NCBI GenBank assembly: GCA_036491115.1
Contig: DASXCQ010000033.1
Coordinates: forward strand, 1-64,000
Reading direction: 5' to 3'
Source of the DNA: DATEPR01 sp036491115
Lineage (GTDB): Bacteria; Actinomycetota; Actinomycetes; Mycobacteriales; Pseudonocardiaceae
Length of the DNA: 64,000 bases
The translations under genes were made by a program, and so were the position numbers. Positions 35,657 through 45,148 of this stretch are shown here, piece after piece (the stretch's first letter is position 1; each line of letters starts with the position of its first letter). The notes below the pieces were generated by a model that did no database searches, was not told the origin of the DNA, and saw nothing but the letters and a program-made list of their open reading frames with translations.

Positions 35657-36523
35657 TCACGGCCGCGGCTCGGCGCCCCGGTCCATGCCGAGGCTGCCCT
35701 GTGCCGCCGCTGTCCCAGAGCGGCCGCCGCCCCGCCCCCGCAGGACATGAGCGATGCCGACGGCGATGACGCCGCCGGCCACGGGCCCGACGAGATACGC
35801 CCACCACGAGGTCCCATCCGCGAGTACCAGCGCGGGCCCCAACGACCTGGCAGGGTTCATCGACGCGCCGCTGACCGGTGAGCCCCACAGCCCCGCCAGT
35901 GCGATGTAGCCGCCTACACCGATGGCGGCCAGCGGCCCGATCTGCTGGGCGCCGGACGCGGTGCCGAGGATCACGCTCACCAACCCGGCGGTCAGGACCA
36001 GTTCCCACAGCATCGCGGTGACCTCCGAGACGCCGCTGCCCGGCAGGGTCAGCCCCGCGCTGCCCTGCTTGCCGAGGAACGCCCACAGCAGCAGCGTGGC
36101 CAGACAGGCGCCGACGAACTGGGCGACGATGTAGGCAGGCACCCGCTTCCACGGGAAGTCGCCACGCGCCGCGAAGGCCACGGTGACGGCGGGGTTCAGG
36201 TGCGCGCCGGAGACCGTCCCCATGAACAGGATGATCGCGGCCACCATCAGCGCCGGGGCCACCACACGTGCGCCGTACGGCACCGCGTCGCCGCCGAACC
36301 GGGCGTTGACCATGCCACCGCCGACCGCCACCAGGACCAGGAGGAAGGTCCCCAGCACCTCGGAGAACAGCCGTCTGCCCTCGTACCTGTCGTCCCAGAA
36401 GTCGAACTGGCCGGCCACGGAGTTGGGCTGCCCCATGGATCGCAGGGCGACATCGGCGTGCCGGGGGGCACCCTGCCGTGACCGCTCCGCTGCTGGGCCG
36501 AGGTCGTGTGACTGAGTGGTCAT
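35657..36523 (-). CDS. Aquaporin-type MIP channel
   Basis: 288 residues with six helices and both half-helix NPA boxes: GAHLNPAVTVA (about 108-118) and GASMNPARSLG (about 221-231). A polar N-terminal tail of about 55 residues is longer than in most bacterial aquaporins. ATG 36523 has GAAAGGGG upstream. Water versus glycerol selectivity cannot be settled from motifs alone. Confidence 0.87.
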   Translation of the reverse strand: MTTQSHDLGPAAERSRQGAPRHADVALRSMGQPNSVAGQFDFWDDRYEGRRLFSEVLGTFLLVLVAVGGGMVNARFGGDAVPYGARVVAPALMVAAIILFMGTVSGAHLNPAVTVAFAARGDFPWKRVPAYIVAQFVGACLATLLLWAFLGKQGSAGLTLPGSGVSEVTAMLWELVLTAGLVSVILGTASGAQQIGPLAAIGVGGYIALAGLWGSPVSGASMNPARSLGPALVLADGTSWWAYLVGPVAGGVIAVGIAHVLRGRGGGRSGTAAAQGSLGMDRGAEPRP

Positions 36524-36892
36524 CCAATGCCCCTTTCCGACTTTCGGGACGCCGGACGCACATCCGGTGCTTGTGCTGCCATGTCCTGAGTCGACACGAT
36601 GACCAGCGGTGGGCTGACATCGTCGCGGCGACCCACGCCATCGAGGCTCATCCGCAGCGGGTGGGATCGAGGATCGATCCGGGGAATGCCGGTTCATCTG
36701 CCAACAGCGCCGGATCGATCACTTTACGGCCTCGCCGATCTCGATCGGCCGCACCCGCACCGCATCGAAACCAGACCATGTCCGGGAGCGGATGATCCTG
36801 TGCCGGCAGGAACCGGGAACCCTGCCCTGGGAGTCCTGACCCGGCGGCGGATCAGCTGGACCAGGACGATCGTACGGTTCAGAATCCCGAGG
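36524..36892. other. Divergent intergenic region
   Basis: 369 bp between the aquaporin start and the first Gfo/Idh/MocA start, so it should hold both promoters. I see short GATC-rich palindromes (ATCGAGGATCGATCC near 36667) but no convincing operator and no gene. Confidence 0.5.
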
Positions 36893-37909
36893 ATGACCAG
36901 GATTCGAGCTGGCGTGTTCGGGGTCGGGGGATGGGCCCGGCGGACGCTGCTGCCCGCGTTGGACGGGTTGGCCGATGTGGTCGGGGGAGTCGACCCCGAG
37001 CCGGGCAACGTGGTCGACGCCGGGATTCCGCACGCGTACGACTCCGTGGAGTCGTTGTTCGACGCACAGGACGTCGACCTGCTCGTCGTGGCGGCGCCTG
37101 ATCACGTGCATGTCGACGCGGTGCGGGCCGCGCTCGGTCGTGGGGTCGCCGTCTACTGTGAGAAGCCGTGCGGCAACTCGGCGGCATCGATCGACGAACT
37201 TGCCGGGCTGGCTGGTGGCACGCCGGCCACTGTCGGCTACTCGTTCCGGTACAGCCCGGCCGTCCAGGAGCTCCGGCACGACCTGGCCACCGGGGTGCTC
37301 GGTGATGTCTGGCTGGTGGAGTTGTTCGAGCACAATCCGCAGTTCCATCCCACGCTGGGAGTGCCGGTGAACTGGAAGGGCGATCCGTCCTGTGCCGTGG
37401 CCGGCTCACTGCTCGAGTACGGGTCGCACGTGATCGACCTCGCCCAGTGGCTGCTCGGGCCGATCGCGGAGGTCAGTGCGAATCTGATCAGGGTCGGTGC
37501 GGACCGCGGGTTGGACGACGTGGCGACCCTCCAGTTGCGATTCGACAGTGGTGTTGCCGGCACGTTGCTGTGCGGCTGGGTGCTGACCGGCGGCTATCCG
37601 GGTATCACGATCCGGTTGCACACGTCCGGGGGGCTGGCCGAGGTGGTGCTGTCCGATCTGGTCACCGGTGGCCGGCGCTATCGTCGATGCCGGCCGGACG
37701 GGACCCCGATTCCGGTGCCTGACCTGCCGGAATCCGCCGGTCATGCGCACGACCACCTGACCGATCTCGTCGCGGTGCTGGGTGGGGACGGCTCCACACG
37801 GGACACCCTGCCCACTCCGGGGGACGCCGCACGCGTGCTGCGAGTCGTGGACGCCGCGCTGCGTGCGACCGCGCGATGGCAGTCCGTCACCGACGTGGAC
37901 ACAGCCTGA
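36893..37909 (+). CDS. Gfo/Idh/MocA-family oxidoreductase 1
   Basis: 338 residues. Rossmann motif GVFGVGGWARRTLLPAL at about 6-22. The EKP motif (YCEKPCGN, about 84-91) carries the conserved Lys of sugar dehydrogenases. The C-terminal domain includes GSLLEYGSHVIDLAQWLLG, whose H in GSHVxD is the family's catalytic His. Substrates of this family are usually sugars, inositols or their derivatives. It is upstream of the operator at 37951 and may be a separate unit of the same pathway. Confidence 0.83.
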   Translation: MTRIRAGVFGVGGWARRTLLPALDGLADVVGGVDPEPGNVVDAGIPHAYDSVESLFDAQDVDLLVVAAPDHVHVDAVRAALGRGVAVYCEKPCGNSAASIDELAGLAGGTPATVGYSFRYSPAVQELRHDLATGVLGDVWLVELFEHNPQFHPTLGVPVNWKGDPSCAVAGSLLEYGSHVIDLAQWLLGPIAEVSANLIRVGADRGLDDVATLQLRFDSGVAGTLLCGWVLTGGYPGITIRLHTSGGLAEVVLSDLVTGGRRYRRCRPDGTPIPVPDLPESAGHAHDHLTDLVAVLGGDGSTRDTLPTPGDAARVLRVVDAALRATARWQSVTDVDTA

Positions 37910-37950
37910 CGGTCTGCCATGTTTCGGATCTGAAAAGTTCTCCCGTGGTG

Positions 37951-37969
37951 ATTGTCGACACTCGACAAT
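37951..37969. promoter_or_regulatory. Inverted repeat, probable GntR (FCD) operator
   Basis: ATTGTCGA-CAC-TCGACAAT is a perfect 8-bp inverted repeat, 55 bp before the truncated ABC gene that heads the catabolic operon. TTGTCGA/TCGACAA is the kind of site bound by FCD-type GntR regulators such as the one encoded at 39695-40366. The assignment is inference from position and form. Confidence 0.6.
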
Positions 37970-38024
37970 CGACGTACGGTGGCCAGCATCCTCGGAGCAG
38001 GACGACCCGAATCGGGGTGATCCG

Positions 38025-38525
38025 GTGACGATGTCGATCGAGGCGGAGCCGCCGCTGCTGCGGACGACCGGCCTGAACAAGTGGTACGGGCGTGAGCCCT
38101 CCGCCGCGGGGAGGGTGTTCGGCCGTCCTTCCTCGCTGCTGCAGGCGGTCGCGGACGTCTCGCTGACGGTCAGGCGTGGTGAGACGGTCGCGGTCGTCGG
38201 GGAGACCGGGTCCGGCAAGTCCACGCTGGGCAGGCTGATCGTGCGGCTGGAGGATCCGACGTCCGGCGACGTCCTGATCGACGGCCGGTCCGTGATGTCG
38301 CCGGGCCGGGAGCGGGCGCGGGAACTGCGGCGCACGGTGCAGATCATCCTGCAGGATCCCTATTCGACCCTGAATCCTTACCGGACTGTCGCGACCACCA
38401 TCAGCGAGGTGCTGAAGGTGCACGGCATGCGGTCGCGGGCTGCCGCCGCAGCCAAGGGTGAACTCGAGTCACCCGCTCTGCCGTCGCCGTCCAGCGTCGC
38501 AGCAGTCGAACGGGAGGTCTTGTGA
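38025..38525 (+). pseudogene. Dpp-type ABC ATPase with large internal deletion
   Basis: 166 residues. The N-terminal half is a normal DppF-like ATPase: Walker A GETGSGKST (about 59-67) and Q-loop IILQDPYSTLNP. After VHGMRSRAAAAA it jumps to KGELESPALPSP, which matches the GELPSP segment normally near the C-terminus. Signature LSGGQ, Walker B and H-loop are all missing, so it cannot hydrolyse ATP. The reading frame stays open across the junction (in-frame deletion of roughly 120 residues). The stop overlaps the next gene (GTGA). Confidence 0.75.
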
Positions 38526-39643
38526 GACAGGGCAAGCTCCGGGTCGGAGTCGTCGGCACGGGCCGGTGGGCCGTGCGATCGCACATCCCCGGCTGGCAAC
38601 GTGATCCCCGATGTGAGGTCGTCGCGCTCGCGGACACGAATGCGGACGCGCTCCGGGCCGCGGGCGACGAGTTCGGCGTCCGGCGGACCGAGTCCGACCA
38701 CCGGGCGCTGCTCGCCGATCCGGACATCGACGTCATCGACGTCGTCACCGGGAACGCGGCGCACTGGGAGGTCACCTGGGCCGCGCTGGAGGCGGGCAAA
38801 CACGTGCTGTGCGAGAAACCGGTGCACAGCGACTACCCGAAGGTGGTCGAGGCGGCCGACCTGGCGGAGAGCAAGGGCCTGAAGACCAAGCTGGGCTTCA
38901 CCTTCCGCTACGCGCCCGCCACCCTCTACGCGGCGGAGCTGATCGAGCAGGGCTTCATCGGCGAGCCGTACCTGCTCAACGCGTACGAGCAGAACAGCCA
39001 GTGGCTGGATCCGGCGACGCCGCTGCGCCAGATGCACGGCGAGTCCGACCCCGACGTGATCGCGGTCTCGTCCATCGAGGGCTACGGCGCCCCGGTGATC
39101 GACATCATGCACTGGTGGATGGGCACGCCGCTGCGGGCCGTCGTCGGCACCATGCGCAACTTCGTGCCGGAGCGGATGGTCCGCGACACCGGCCGGACGG
39201 AGCGGGTGAACATCGACGACGGTGACATGTGGATCGCCGAGTTCGGCGGTGGGCGGCTGGCTTCCGTGCAGTCCTCCTATGTGACGGTCGGTAACTACCC
39301 GGGTATCGAGGTGCGGATCTACGGTTCGGCGGGCGCCATCATCGTGCGCCTGGTCGAGGAGTTCGGCATCTGCCAGACGATCCGGACCGCCACCAAGGAG
39401 CACGTCGAGTTCGTGGAGCGAGAGATCCCACAGCGCTTCTTCCCGGCAGGCGGTCATTCCCGCGAGCCGTGGCCGTATCTTTTCTACTCCAGCCTGCTGA
39501 AGGATTTCGCCACCGAGATCCTCGACGGCGGCAGCACCAACCAGGGCGACTTCCGGCAGGGCGCGCTCGTCCAGCAGACGATCAACGCGTTCGAGCGGGC
39601 CCACCGCAGCCGTGCCTGGGTCGACTTCCCGCTGCGGGACTGA
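38522..39643 (+). CDS. Gfo/Idh/MocA-family oxidoreductase 2
   Basis: 373 residues, complete. N-terminal Rossmann motif RVGVVGTGRWAVRSHIPGW, ADTNADALRAA, and the EKP motif CEKPVHSDYPKV (about 99-110). The C-terminal half has EGYGAPVIDIMHWWMG. GTG 38522 overlaps the preceding stop by 4 bp. It is part of the operon under the inverted repeat at 37951. Confidence 0.83.
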   Translation: MRQGKLRVGVVGTGRWAVRSHIPGWQRDPRCEVVALADTNADALRAAGDEFGVRRTESDHRALLADPDIDVIDVVTGNAAHWEVTWAALEAGKHVLCEKPVHSDYPKVVEAADLAESKGLKTKLGFTFRYAPATLYAAELIEQGFIGEPYLLNAYEQNSQWLDPATPLRQMHGESDPDVIAVSSIEGYGAPVIDIMHWWMGTPLRAVVGTMRNFVPERMVRDTGRTERVNIDDGDMWIAEFGGGRLASVQSSYVTVGNYPGIEVRIYGSAGAIIVRLVEEFGICQTIRTATKEHVEFVEREIPQRFFPAGGHSREPWPYLFYSSLLKDFATEILDGGSTNQGDFRQGALVQQTINAFERAHRSRAWVDFPLRD

Positions 39644-39694
39644 CGCGGGGGGTCACACCGCCGCAGCAGCATCGACGAGAGAGAGAACGACCAC

Positions 39695-40366
39695 GTGGCG
39701 CAGTCATCGCAGACCGGGCGAGCCAAGAAGAGTGTGCTCAGGCACCTGTCGCTGCCCGAGTCGGTGCACGAGATCCTGCGGGCCCGCATCCTGAACAACG
39801 AGATCCCGGCGGGTACGCCGTTGCTCGAGGTCGCGCTCGCCGAGGAGTTCGGGGTGAGCCGCACGACGGTGCGTGCGGCGATGCGGGAACTGCAGGCGGA
39901 ACGGCTGATCGAGATCACCCCGCGGCGCGGCACCACCGTCATCCGGATGTCCGAGGCGGACGCGCGAGAGGTGTGTTTCGCCCGTTTCGCGTTGGAGGAG
40001 ATCGCGCTCAAGGGCCTGAGCCGGACCCGGCGGCGGGAGCTGGCCGACCGGATGGACGACGTGCTCGCGGTGATGGACCTGTGTGCCGCCAAGGGTGACC
40101 TGGCCGGTGTCGTCGAGGCGGACACCGACCTGCACAAGGTGATCGTCGCGGCGTCCGGTCACCCGCTGATCGTGGACATGTGGACCGGGCTGAACGGCCA
40201 GATGGGTGCGCTGATGCGGTCGTCGCTGGACCGGCAGAAGATCGACCTGCAGGCGACGGTCCGGATGCACGCGACGCTGATCACGGCGTTCCGCGAGCAG
40301 CCGGCGAGCACGGTCGTGGCGGCGTTGCGGGAGCACTACATCGGGCACCCACTGGAGGACTCATGA
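39695..40366 (+). CDS. GntR-family regulator (FCD type)
   Basis: 223 residues. GntR winged helix at about 18-85 (SVHEILRARILNNEIPAGTPL, LAEEFGVSRTTVRAAMREL, LIEITPRRGTTV). It is followed by an all-helical FCD effector domain with the metal-binding pattern D..LH (EADTDLHKVIVAASG) and H residues in VRMHATLI and REHYIGHP. FCD members sense sugar acids and other carboxylates. Its stop overlaps the next dehydrogenase (ATGA). Probably represses the operon via 37951-37969. Confidence 0.85.
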   Translation: MAQSSQTGRAKKSVLRHLSLPESVHEILRARILNNEIPAGTPLLEVALAEEFGVSRTTVRAAMRELQAERLIEITPRRGTTVIRMSEADAREVCFARFALEEIALKGLSRTRRRELADRMDDVLAVMDLCAAKGDLAGVVEADTDLHKVIVAASGHPLIVDMWTGLNGQMGALMRSSLDRQKIDLQATVRMHATLITAFREQPASTVVAALREHYIGHPLEDS

Positions 40367-41322
40367 CCACGCCGACCCGGTGGGCGGTGCTCGGCACGGC
40401 GAACATCGCGGCCCGCCAGTTCCTGCCCGCGCTGCGGCGGGCCGGGCACGTCGCGGTGGCGGTCGGCAGCCGCGATCCGGGGCGCGCCGCCACGTGGGCG
40501 AAGGAGAACCGGACCGGTCGCGCGGTCTCGTACGACGCGGCGATCGAGGCCGACGACGTGGACGCCGTCTATGTCGCGTTGCCCAACGACCAGCACGTGC
40601 GCTGGGCGGCACGAGCCGCGGCGACCGGCAGGGCGGTGCTCTGCGAGAAGCCGCTGGGCCTGGACGCGGCCGAGGTGGACGGGCTGGTCGACCGGGTCGG
40701 CGACGCGCTGCTGTGGGAGGCGTTCGTCTTCCCGTTCCATCCGCAGACGGCGCTGCTGACGGAACTGTGCCGGCCCGGCGGTCCGATCGGCGGGCTGCGC
40801 GAGATCATCTCCGAGTTCCACTTCCGGGTGACGAAACCGGAGAACATCCGCTGGAACGCGGGCCTCGGCGGCGGTGCGCTGATGGACGTCGGCTGTTACC
40901 CGATCCGGCTGGCCCGACTGCTCTACGGCGGTGAGCCGGACCGCTTCGTCGCCGCCGAGGTGGTATCCGAATCCGGTGTCGACGCCGAGTTCACGTCGAT
41001 CGCGACGTTCCCGGACGACCGGCGGCTGATCTTCTCCGTCGGCATGCGCAGGGCGCCCTCCACCTACACCAGGCTGATCGGCACGGACGGCGAACTACGG
41101 GTGAGCAACCCCTTCCACCCGACCGAACACGACACCGTCGAACTGTGGCTCGGCGGCGAGCGGTCGGAGGCGTGGACGGCCGATCCGGCGCGCGCGTTCC
41201 AACACGGCATCGAGCACGTCGCCGCTGTCGTCGCCGGCACGGCCGCGCCGCGGCACCTGGCCGCGACCGACGCACCGGGCAACGCGCGGGCGCTGGACCT
41301 GGCCCGGGCGGCGGCCAGATGA
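40363..41322 (+). CDS. Gfo/Idh/MocA-family oxidoreductase 3
   Basis: 319 residues. AVLGTANIAARQFLPAL (about 9-25) is the nucleotide-binding turn, LCEKPLGLDA (about 92-101) the Lys motif, and GGGALMDVGCYPIRLARLL the second-domain helix. The latter two resemble the dihydrodiol-dehydrogenase/xylose-dehydrogenase branch. Overlaps with both neighbours are 4 bp. Confidence 0.83.
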   Translation: MTTPTRWAVLGTANIAARQFLPALRRAGHVAVAVGSRDPGRAATWAKENRTGRAVSYDAAIEADDVDAVYVALPNDQHVRWAARAAATGRAVLCEKPLGLDAAEVDGLVDRVGDALLWEAFVFPFHPQTALLTELCRPGGPIGGLREIISEFHFRVTKPENIRWNAGLGGGALMDVGCYPIRLARLLYGGEPDRFVAAEVVSESGVDAEFTSIATFPDDRRLIFSVGMRRAPSTYTRLIGTDGELRVSNPFHPTEHDTVELWLGGERSEAWTADPARAFQHGIEHVAAVVAGTAAPRHLAATDAPGNARALDLARAAAR

Positions 41323-42341
41323 GCGACACGGTGCTCATCGCCAGTTTCCTGGAGCCGGAACTCGTCGATCGGATACGGTCCACATGGGACGGTGAGGTGC
41401 TGTACGAACCCGCGCTGCTGCCCAGGCCGCGTTATGTCGCCGATCACAGTGGTGTCAAGCCGGAACTGGACGCCGTCGGCGAGGCCCGGTGGCGGGATCT
41501 GCTGGCCCGCGCCGAGATCTCCTTCGACTTCGACTGGTGGCAGCCGGACCGGATGCCGGACAACTGCCCGAAGCTGCGCTGGGTGCAGGCCACCAGCGCG
41601 GGTATCGGCGGTTTCGTCCGCAGGTACGGCCTGGACGCCGCGGACGTGGTGTTCACGACGGCGGCCGGCACCCACGCGGTCCCGCTCACCGAGTTCGCCG
41701 TCACCGGCACGCTGTACCTGATCAAGGGCGTACCGGAACTGCTGGACCGGCAGCGCAGGCACAACTGGGAGCGCTACACCACGCGGGCACTGCACGGCCG
41801 TCGCGTCACCGTCGTCGGCCTCGGCCACGTCGGCAGGCACACCGCGGCGACGTTCGCCGCACTCGGCACGCACGTCATCGGCGTCACGCGGCCCGGCGGC
41901 AGCACACCGGACCTGCCCGGCGTCACCGTGATCGACACCGACGAACTGGACGCCGTGCTGCCGGCGACCGACGTCCTCGTCCTCGCGACTCCACTGACCC
42001 CGCGGACCGAGCACCTGATCGACCGCCGCCGGTTCGACCTGTTGCCCGACGGTGCGATCGTGGTGAACGTCGCGCGCGGGCCGGTGATCGACCAGGCAGC
42101 GCTGGTCGACGTGCTGGCCACCGGCCGGCTCGGTGGGGCCGCGCTCGACGTGACCGACCCGGAGCCGCTGCCCGCCGACTCGCCGCTGTGGGACCGCGCC
42201 GACGTGCTGATCTCGCCGCACTCTGCCTCCACCCTGGTGGGCGAGAACGAACTGATCGTCGACCTCTTCGTGGCCAACCTCGCGCTGTGGCGGGACGGGC
42301 GTCCGCTGCGCAACCTCTACCGGTCCGCGCTGGGCTACTGA
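41319..42341 (+). CDS. D-2-hydroxyacid dehydrogenase family protein
   Basis: 340 residues. The NAD motif VVGLGHVGRHTAATFAALG is at about 163-181. The catalytic Arg is in NVARGPVIDQAALVDVLATG, Glu in DVTDPEPLPADSPLW, and His in LISPHSAS (about 297-304). These are the triad positions of phosphoglycerate/glyoxylate reductase relatives. It probably reduces or oxidises a 2-oxo or 2-hydroxy acid made by the neighbouring aldolase-like enzyme. ATGA overlap with the gene before. Confidence 0.85.
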   Translation: MSDTVLIASFLEPELVDRIRSTWDGEVLYEPALLPRPRYVADHSGVKPELDAVGEARWRDLLARAEISFDFDWWQPDRMPDNCPKLRWVQATSAGIGGFVRRYGLDAADVVFTTAAGTHAVPLTEFAVTGTLYLIKGVPELLDRQRRHNWERYTTRALHGRRVTVVGLGHVGRHTAATFAALGTHVIGVTRPGGSTPDLPGVTVIDTDELDAVLPATDVLVLATPLTPRTEHLIDRRRFDLLPDGAIVVNVARGPVIDQAALVDVLATGRLGGAALDVTDPEPLPADSPLWDRADVLISPHSASTLVGENELIVDLFVANLALWRDGRPLRNLYRSALGY

Positions 42342-42353
42342 CAAGGAGCGAAC

Positions 42354-43259
42354 GTGACCGCCCCCATCACGGGAACCTGGTTCGTCAGCCCGACGCCGTT
42401 CACCCCGGACGGCGCCGTCGACGTCGCGAGCATCCACACGCTGGTGGACGCGGCCCTCGACTGGGGCGTCGACGGCGTGACCGTGCTGGGAGTGATGGGG
42501 GAGACCACCGCGCTCACCGACGGCGAGCGGGCCGGAGTGCAGGAGGCGTTCGTCGCGGCATCGGCCGGCCGGATTCCGGTCGCGGTCGGCTGTTCGGCCG
42601 CGTCGGCCGCCGTCACGGCGACCAGGGTTGCCGCCGCCGTCGCCGCGGGTGCCGCCGCCGTGATGATCTCGGCGCCGACCCTGGCCAGGGACACCGACCT
42701 GATCGGCAGGTTCTACGCCGTGGCGACCAAGGACGCGGGCGTGCCGGTGATCGTGCAGGACGAGCCCGCCGCGACCGGCGTGCGGCTGCCGGTGTCGGCG
42801 CTGGTCGCCGCGCTGGACGCGACCGGCAGCACGATCGTCAAACTGGAAGACCCACCGACACCACCGAAGATCAGCCGGCTGCTCGCCGTCCGGCCAGGAC
42901 TCACGGTGTTCGGCGGTCTCGGCGGCGTCAACGCCCTTGCCGAACTGCGCACCGGCGGCGCGGGCACGATGACCGGATTCGCGTTCCCGGAGATCCTGCG
43001 CGAACTGCGGGTGCGCCACGAAGCAGGCGACCGGGCGGGCGCGGCCACGGTGTTCGACCGGTACCTGCCCTACCTCGCCTACGAGGGCCAGACCGTGGTC
43101 GGCCTGCCGATCCGCAAGGAGGTGCTGCGGATGCGGGGTGCGATCGCCTGCGCCCGCACTCGGGACGGCGCCCCGCTGGACGACGACACGATCGCCGAAC
43201 TGCATGACGTGCTCGCCAGGGTCGGCCTCGGTGCGACCCGGGAACCGGTGACCGCATGA
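42354..43259 (+). CDS. Dihydrodipicolinate synthase-family lyase/aldolase
   Basis: 301 residues of the DapA/N-acetylneuraminate lyase superfamily. Schiff-base Lys163 is in STIVKLEDPP. The GVMGET loop (about 46-51) replaces the usual GTTGE phosphate/carboxylate loop. The common Tyr of the YNxP motif is replaced: VIVQDEPAATG reads Gln-Asp. This variant points to a sugar-acid lyase or aldolase rather than lysine synthesis. GAGCG and GTG start; the stop overlaps the TldD-like gene. Confidence 0.82.
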   Translation: MTAPITGTWFVSPTPFTPDGAVDVASIHTLVDAALDWGVDGVTVLGVMGETTALTDGERAGVQEAFVAASAGRIPVAVGCSAASAAVTATRVAAAVAAGAAAVMISAPTLARDTDLIGRFYAVATKDAGVPVIVQDEPAATGVRLPVSALVAALDATGSTIVKLEDPPTPPKISRLLAVRPGLTVFGGLGGVNALAELRTGGAGTMTGFAFPEILRELRVRHEAGDRAGAATVFDRYLPYLAYEGQTVVGLPIRKEVLRMRGAIACARTRDGAPLDDDTIAELHDVLARVGLGATREPVTA

Positions 43260-44275
43260 CGGCGCACGACTGGGGCGACCTGGCCGGCGAGGCAGCAGCG
43301 AACGCCGTCCTGGACACCGTGTTGTCCGCTGTGGACGGTGTCGGGTACGCGGACGTGCGGCTCGTCGAGGGAGAGGAACTGCGCACCTACCATCAGCTCG
43401 GCCGGGATCCGGTGGAACGCGTCGAGCAGACCATCGGTATCGGCGTGCGCGTGCTGGTCGACGGCGCCTGGGGCTTCGCCTCGATGCCGCTGGCGGACTC
43501 AGCCAGCGCGACGACGGCGGCCCGGCGGGCCGTGGACGTGGCGAAGGCGGGCGTCGGCGCCGGCAGACCGGTGCGGCTGCCGCCACGCGAACCGGCCAGC
43601 GGCAGCTACGCGACCGAGGTGCGGATCGACCCGTTCGCGGTGCCCACGGCCGAACGCGACACGCTGCTCCAGCGGACGATCGCGGCGGCGCGGGTCCCCG
43701 GCGTGATCAGCGTGCAGTGCGGCGTGAACGCGAAACGCCAACACCGGCACTTCGCGTCGACAGAGGGTTCCCGCCAGCACCAGAGCCTCGTGGAGACCGG
43801 CGGCATGCTCGTCACGCTGGCCGCGGGAGACGGCGGACTGCAGCGCCGCAGCTACCCCGACTCCTTCCACGGCAACACCAGCGGCAGCGGATGGGAGTTC
43901 GTGCTCGGCCTCGACCTGCCGGGCAACGCACCACGGGTCGGTGCGGAGGCCGCCGCGCTGCTGTCCGCACGGACGGCTCCGGCCGGCGATGACGATCTGA
44001 TGATCGGCGCGCAACAGGTGTCGCTGCAGATCCACGAGTCGGCCGGGCACGCTCTGGAACTGGACAGGATGCTGGGCGACGAGCGGAACTTCGCCGGTGC
44101 GTCGTTCATCTCGGTCGCGGACGTCGGCTCGCTGCACTACGGCTCGCCCGCCGGGCCGGACGAGTTGCGGATCTTCGGTTGTCCGTGCGGCAAGGGCGAA
44201 CCGAAACAGTGGGGCTTCCTGAGTCACGCCGCGGCACCGCTGCTGGTCAGAGGCGTCCGGACCGGTGTGGCATGA
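43256..44275 (+). pseudogene. TldD-like metallopeptidase with internal deletion
   Basis: 339 residues. The N-terminal TldD domain and HExxxH zinc motif (H260, E261, H265 in IHESAGHALELD) are present, as is the normal C-terminal end LRIFGCPCGKGEPKQWGFLS and APLLVRGVRTG. Between YGSPAG (about 300) and PDELRIFG the usual segment of about 120 residues, which carries the third zinc ligand, is absent. The frame is open, so a shortened protein may be made, but it should be inactive. Overlaps both neighbours by 4 bp. Confidence 0.72.
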
Positions 44276-44928
44276 GGACGTTCGCGGTGCCCCTGCCGAC
44301 CGACGAGCTGCTGTCGACGATGGAGTCGGTGGTCGGCGTCGCCGACGACGTCGAGATCGCCGTGCTGGCCAGGGCGGGGGAGTACACCCGGTTCGCCGGC
44401 GGTGCGATCCACCAGCCGCAGGACATCACCGAGGTGCAGTACCTGGTCCGCGCGATCGTGGACGGTCACGCGTGTCGCCGCGCGACCACGGTCGCGGCAC
44501 GTCTGGCCGACACGGCGCGGGCCGCGGCGGCTGCCGCGCGGGCGCGGGCCGAGGCGGTCGGCGCACCGGGCACGGCGGACGTGGCGGGCCCGCGGGCCGA
44601 CGCCCGGACGGCGCCGGTCTGGTTCGACGACGTCGCACTGTTCGACACGGGCGTCCGGGTCGGTGCCGCCCGGGATGCGATGGCCGCCGCGGCCGCCTTC
44701 GGCGGCACGGCCGCGGGGATGTTCGGCCGTGCCGTCACCCAGCAGGCCGTCGTCACCAGCCGCGGCCTGCGCAGGGCCACGGTGGCGACCGAGGCGTCCG
44801 GCGCGCTGACCGTCCAGGTCGGCAACGGCACCGCGCACTGGATCGACCTGTCCCGTTCCGCGGACCGGCTCGGGTTGGGCCGGTCGGTGTCGGCCACCGT
44901 CGAGCAGGCCGTCGCCGGCAGCGGCTGA
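44272..44928 (+). pseudogene. TldE/PmbA-like protein, C-terminally truncated
   Basis: 218 residues that match only the N-terminal half of TldE/PmbA-type partners (usually about 430-460 aa): EYTRFAGGAIHQPQDITEV near the start, then GVTSRGL-type segment VVTSRGLRRATVATEASGAL and TAHWIDLSRSADRL. Similarity ends at the stop. TldD and TldE act as a heterodimer, so both partners are damaged here. Confidence 0.65.
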
Positions 44929-45146
44929 ACAACGCGGCCCGGACGCAGCTGTTCGTGGAGCGGATCACCGAGGGCGGCCCGGTGGTACCGGACCTGTCGC
45001 CGTCGCCGAAGGGCACGGCCGCGTTGGTCCGCTCGATCGTCACGGCCGAGCACACGACGATCGGCATCGAACAGGAACACGTCGAGTGTCCGGACTGCGG
45101 GCGGCCGGGCGAACCGCCCGTCGAGGAGCACGGCCCGGTCGGATGA
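44929..45146 (+). pseudogene. Orphan C-terminal coding fragment
   Basis: About 72 codons in a frame different from the TldE-like gene (LNNAARTQLFVERITEGG ... stop at 45146), with actinomycete codon bias and a single CPDC motif (VECPDCGRPGEPPVEEH). It has no start codon of its own. It looks like the tail of a lost gene fused after a deletion. I cannot name the family. Confidence 0.45.
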
Positions 45147-45148
45147 GC

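Noticed and set aside
38016..38028. GGTGATCCGGTGA before the truncated ABC gene, as a fifth composite operator
   Set aside because: It lacks TCACC in the first position and the third half-site; two GGTGA in tandem do not fit the 12-bp alternating pattern.
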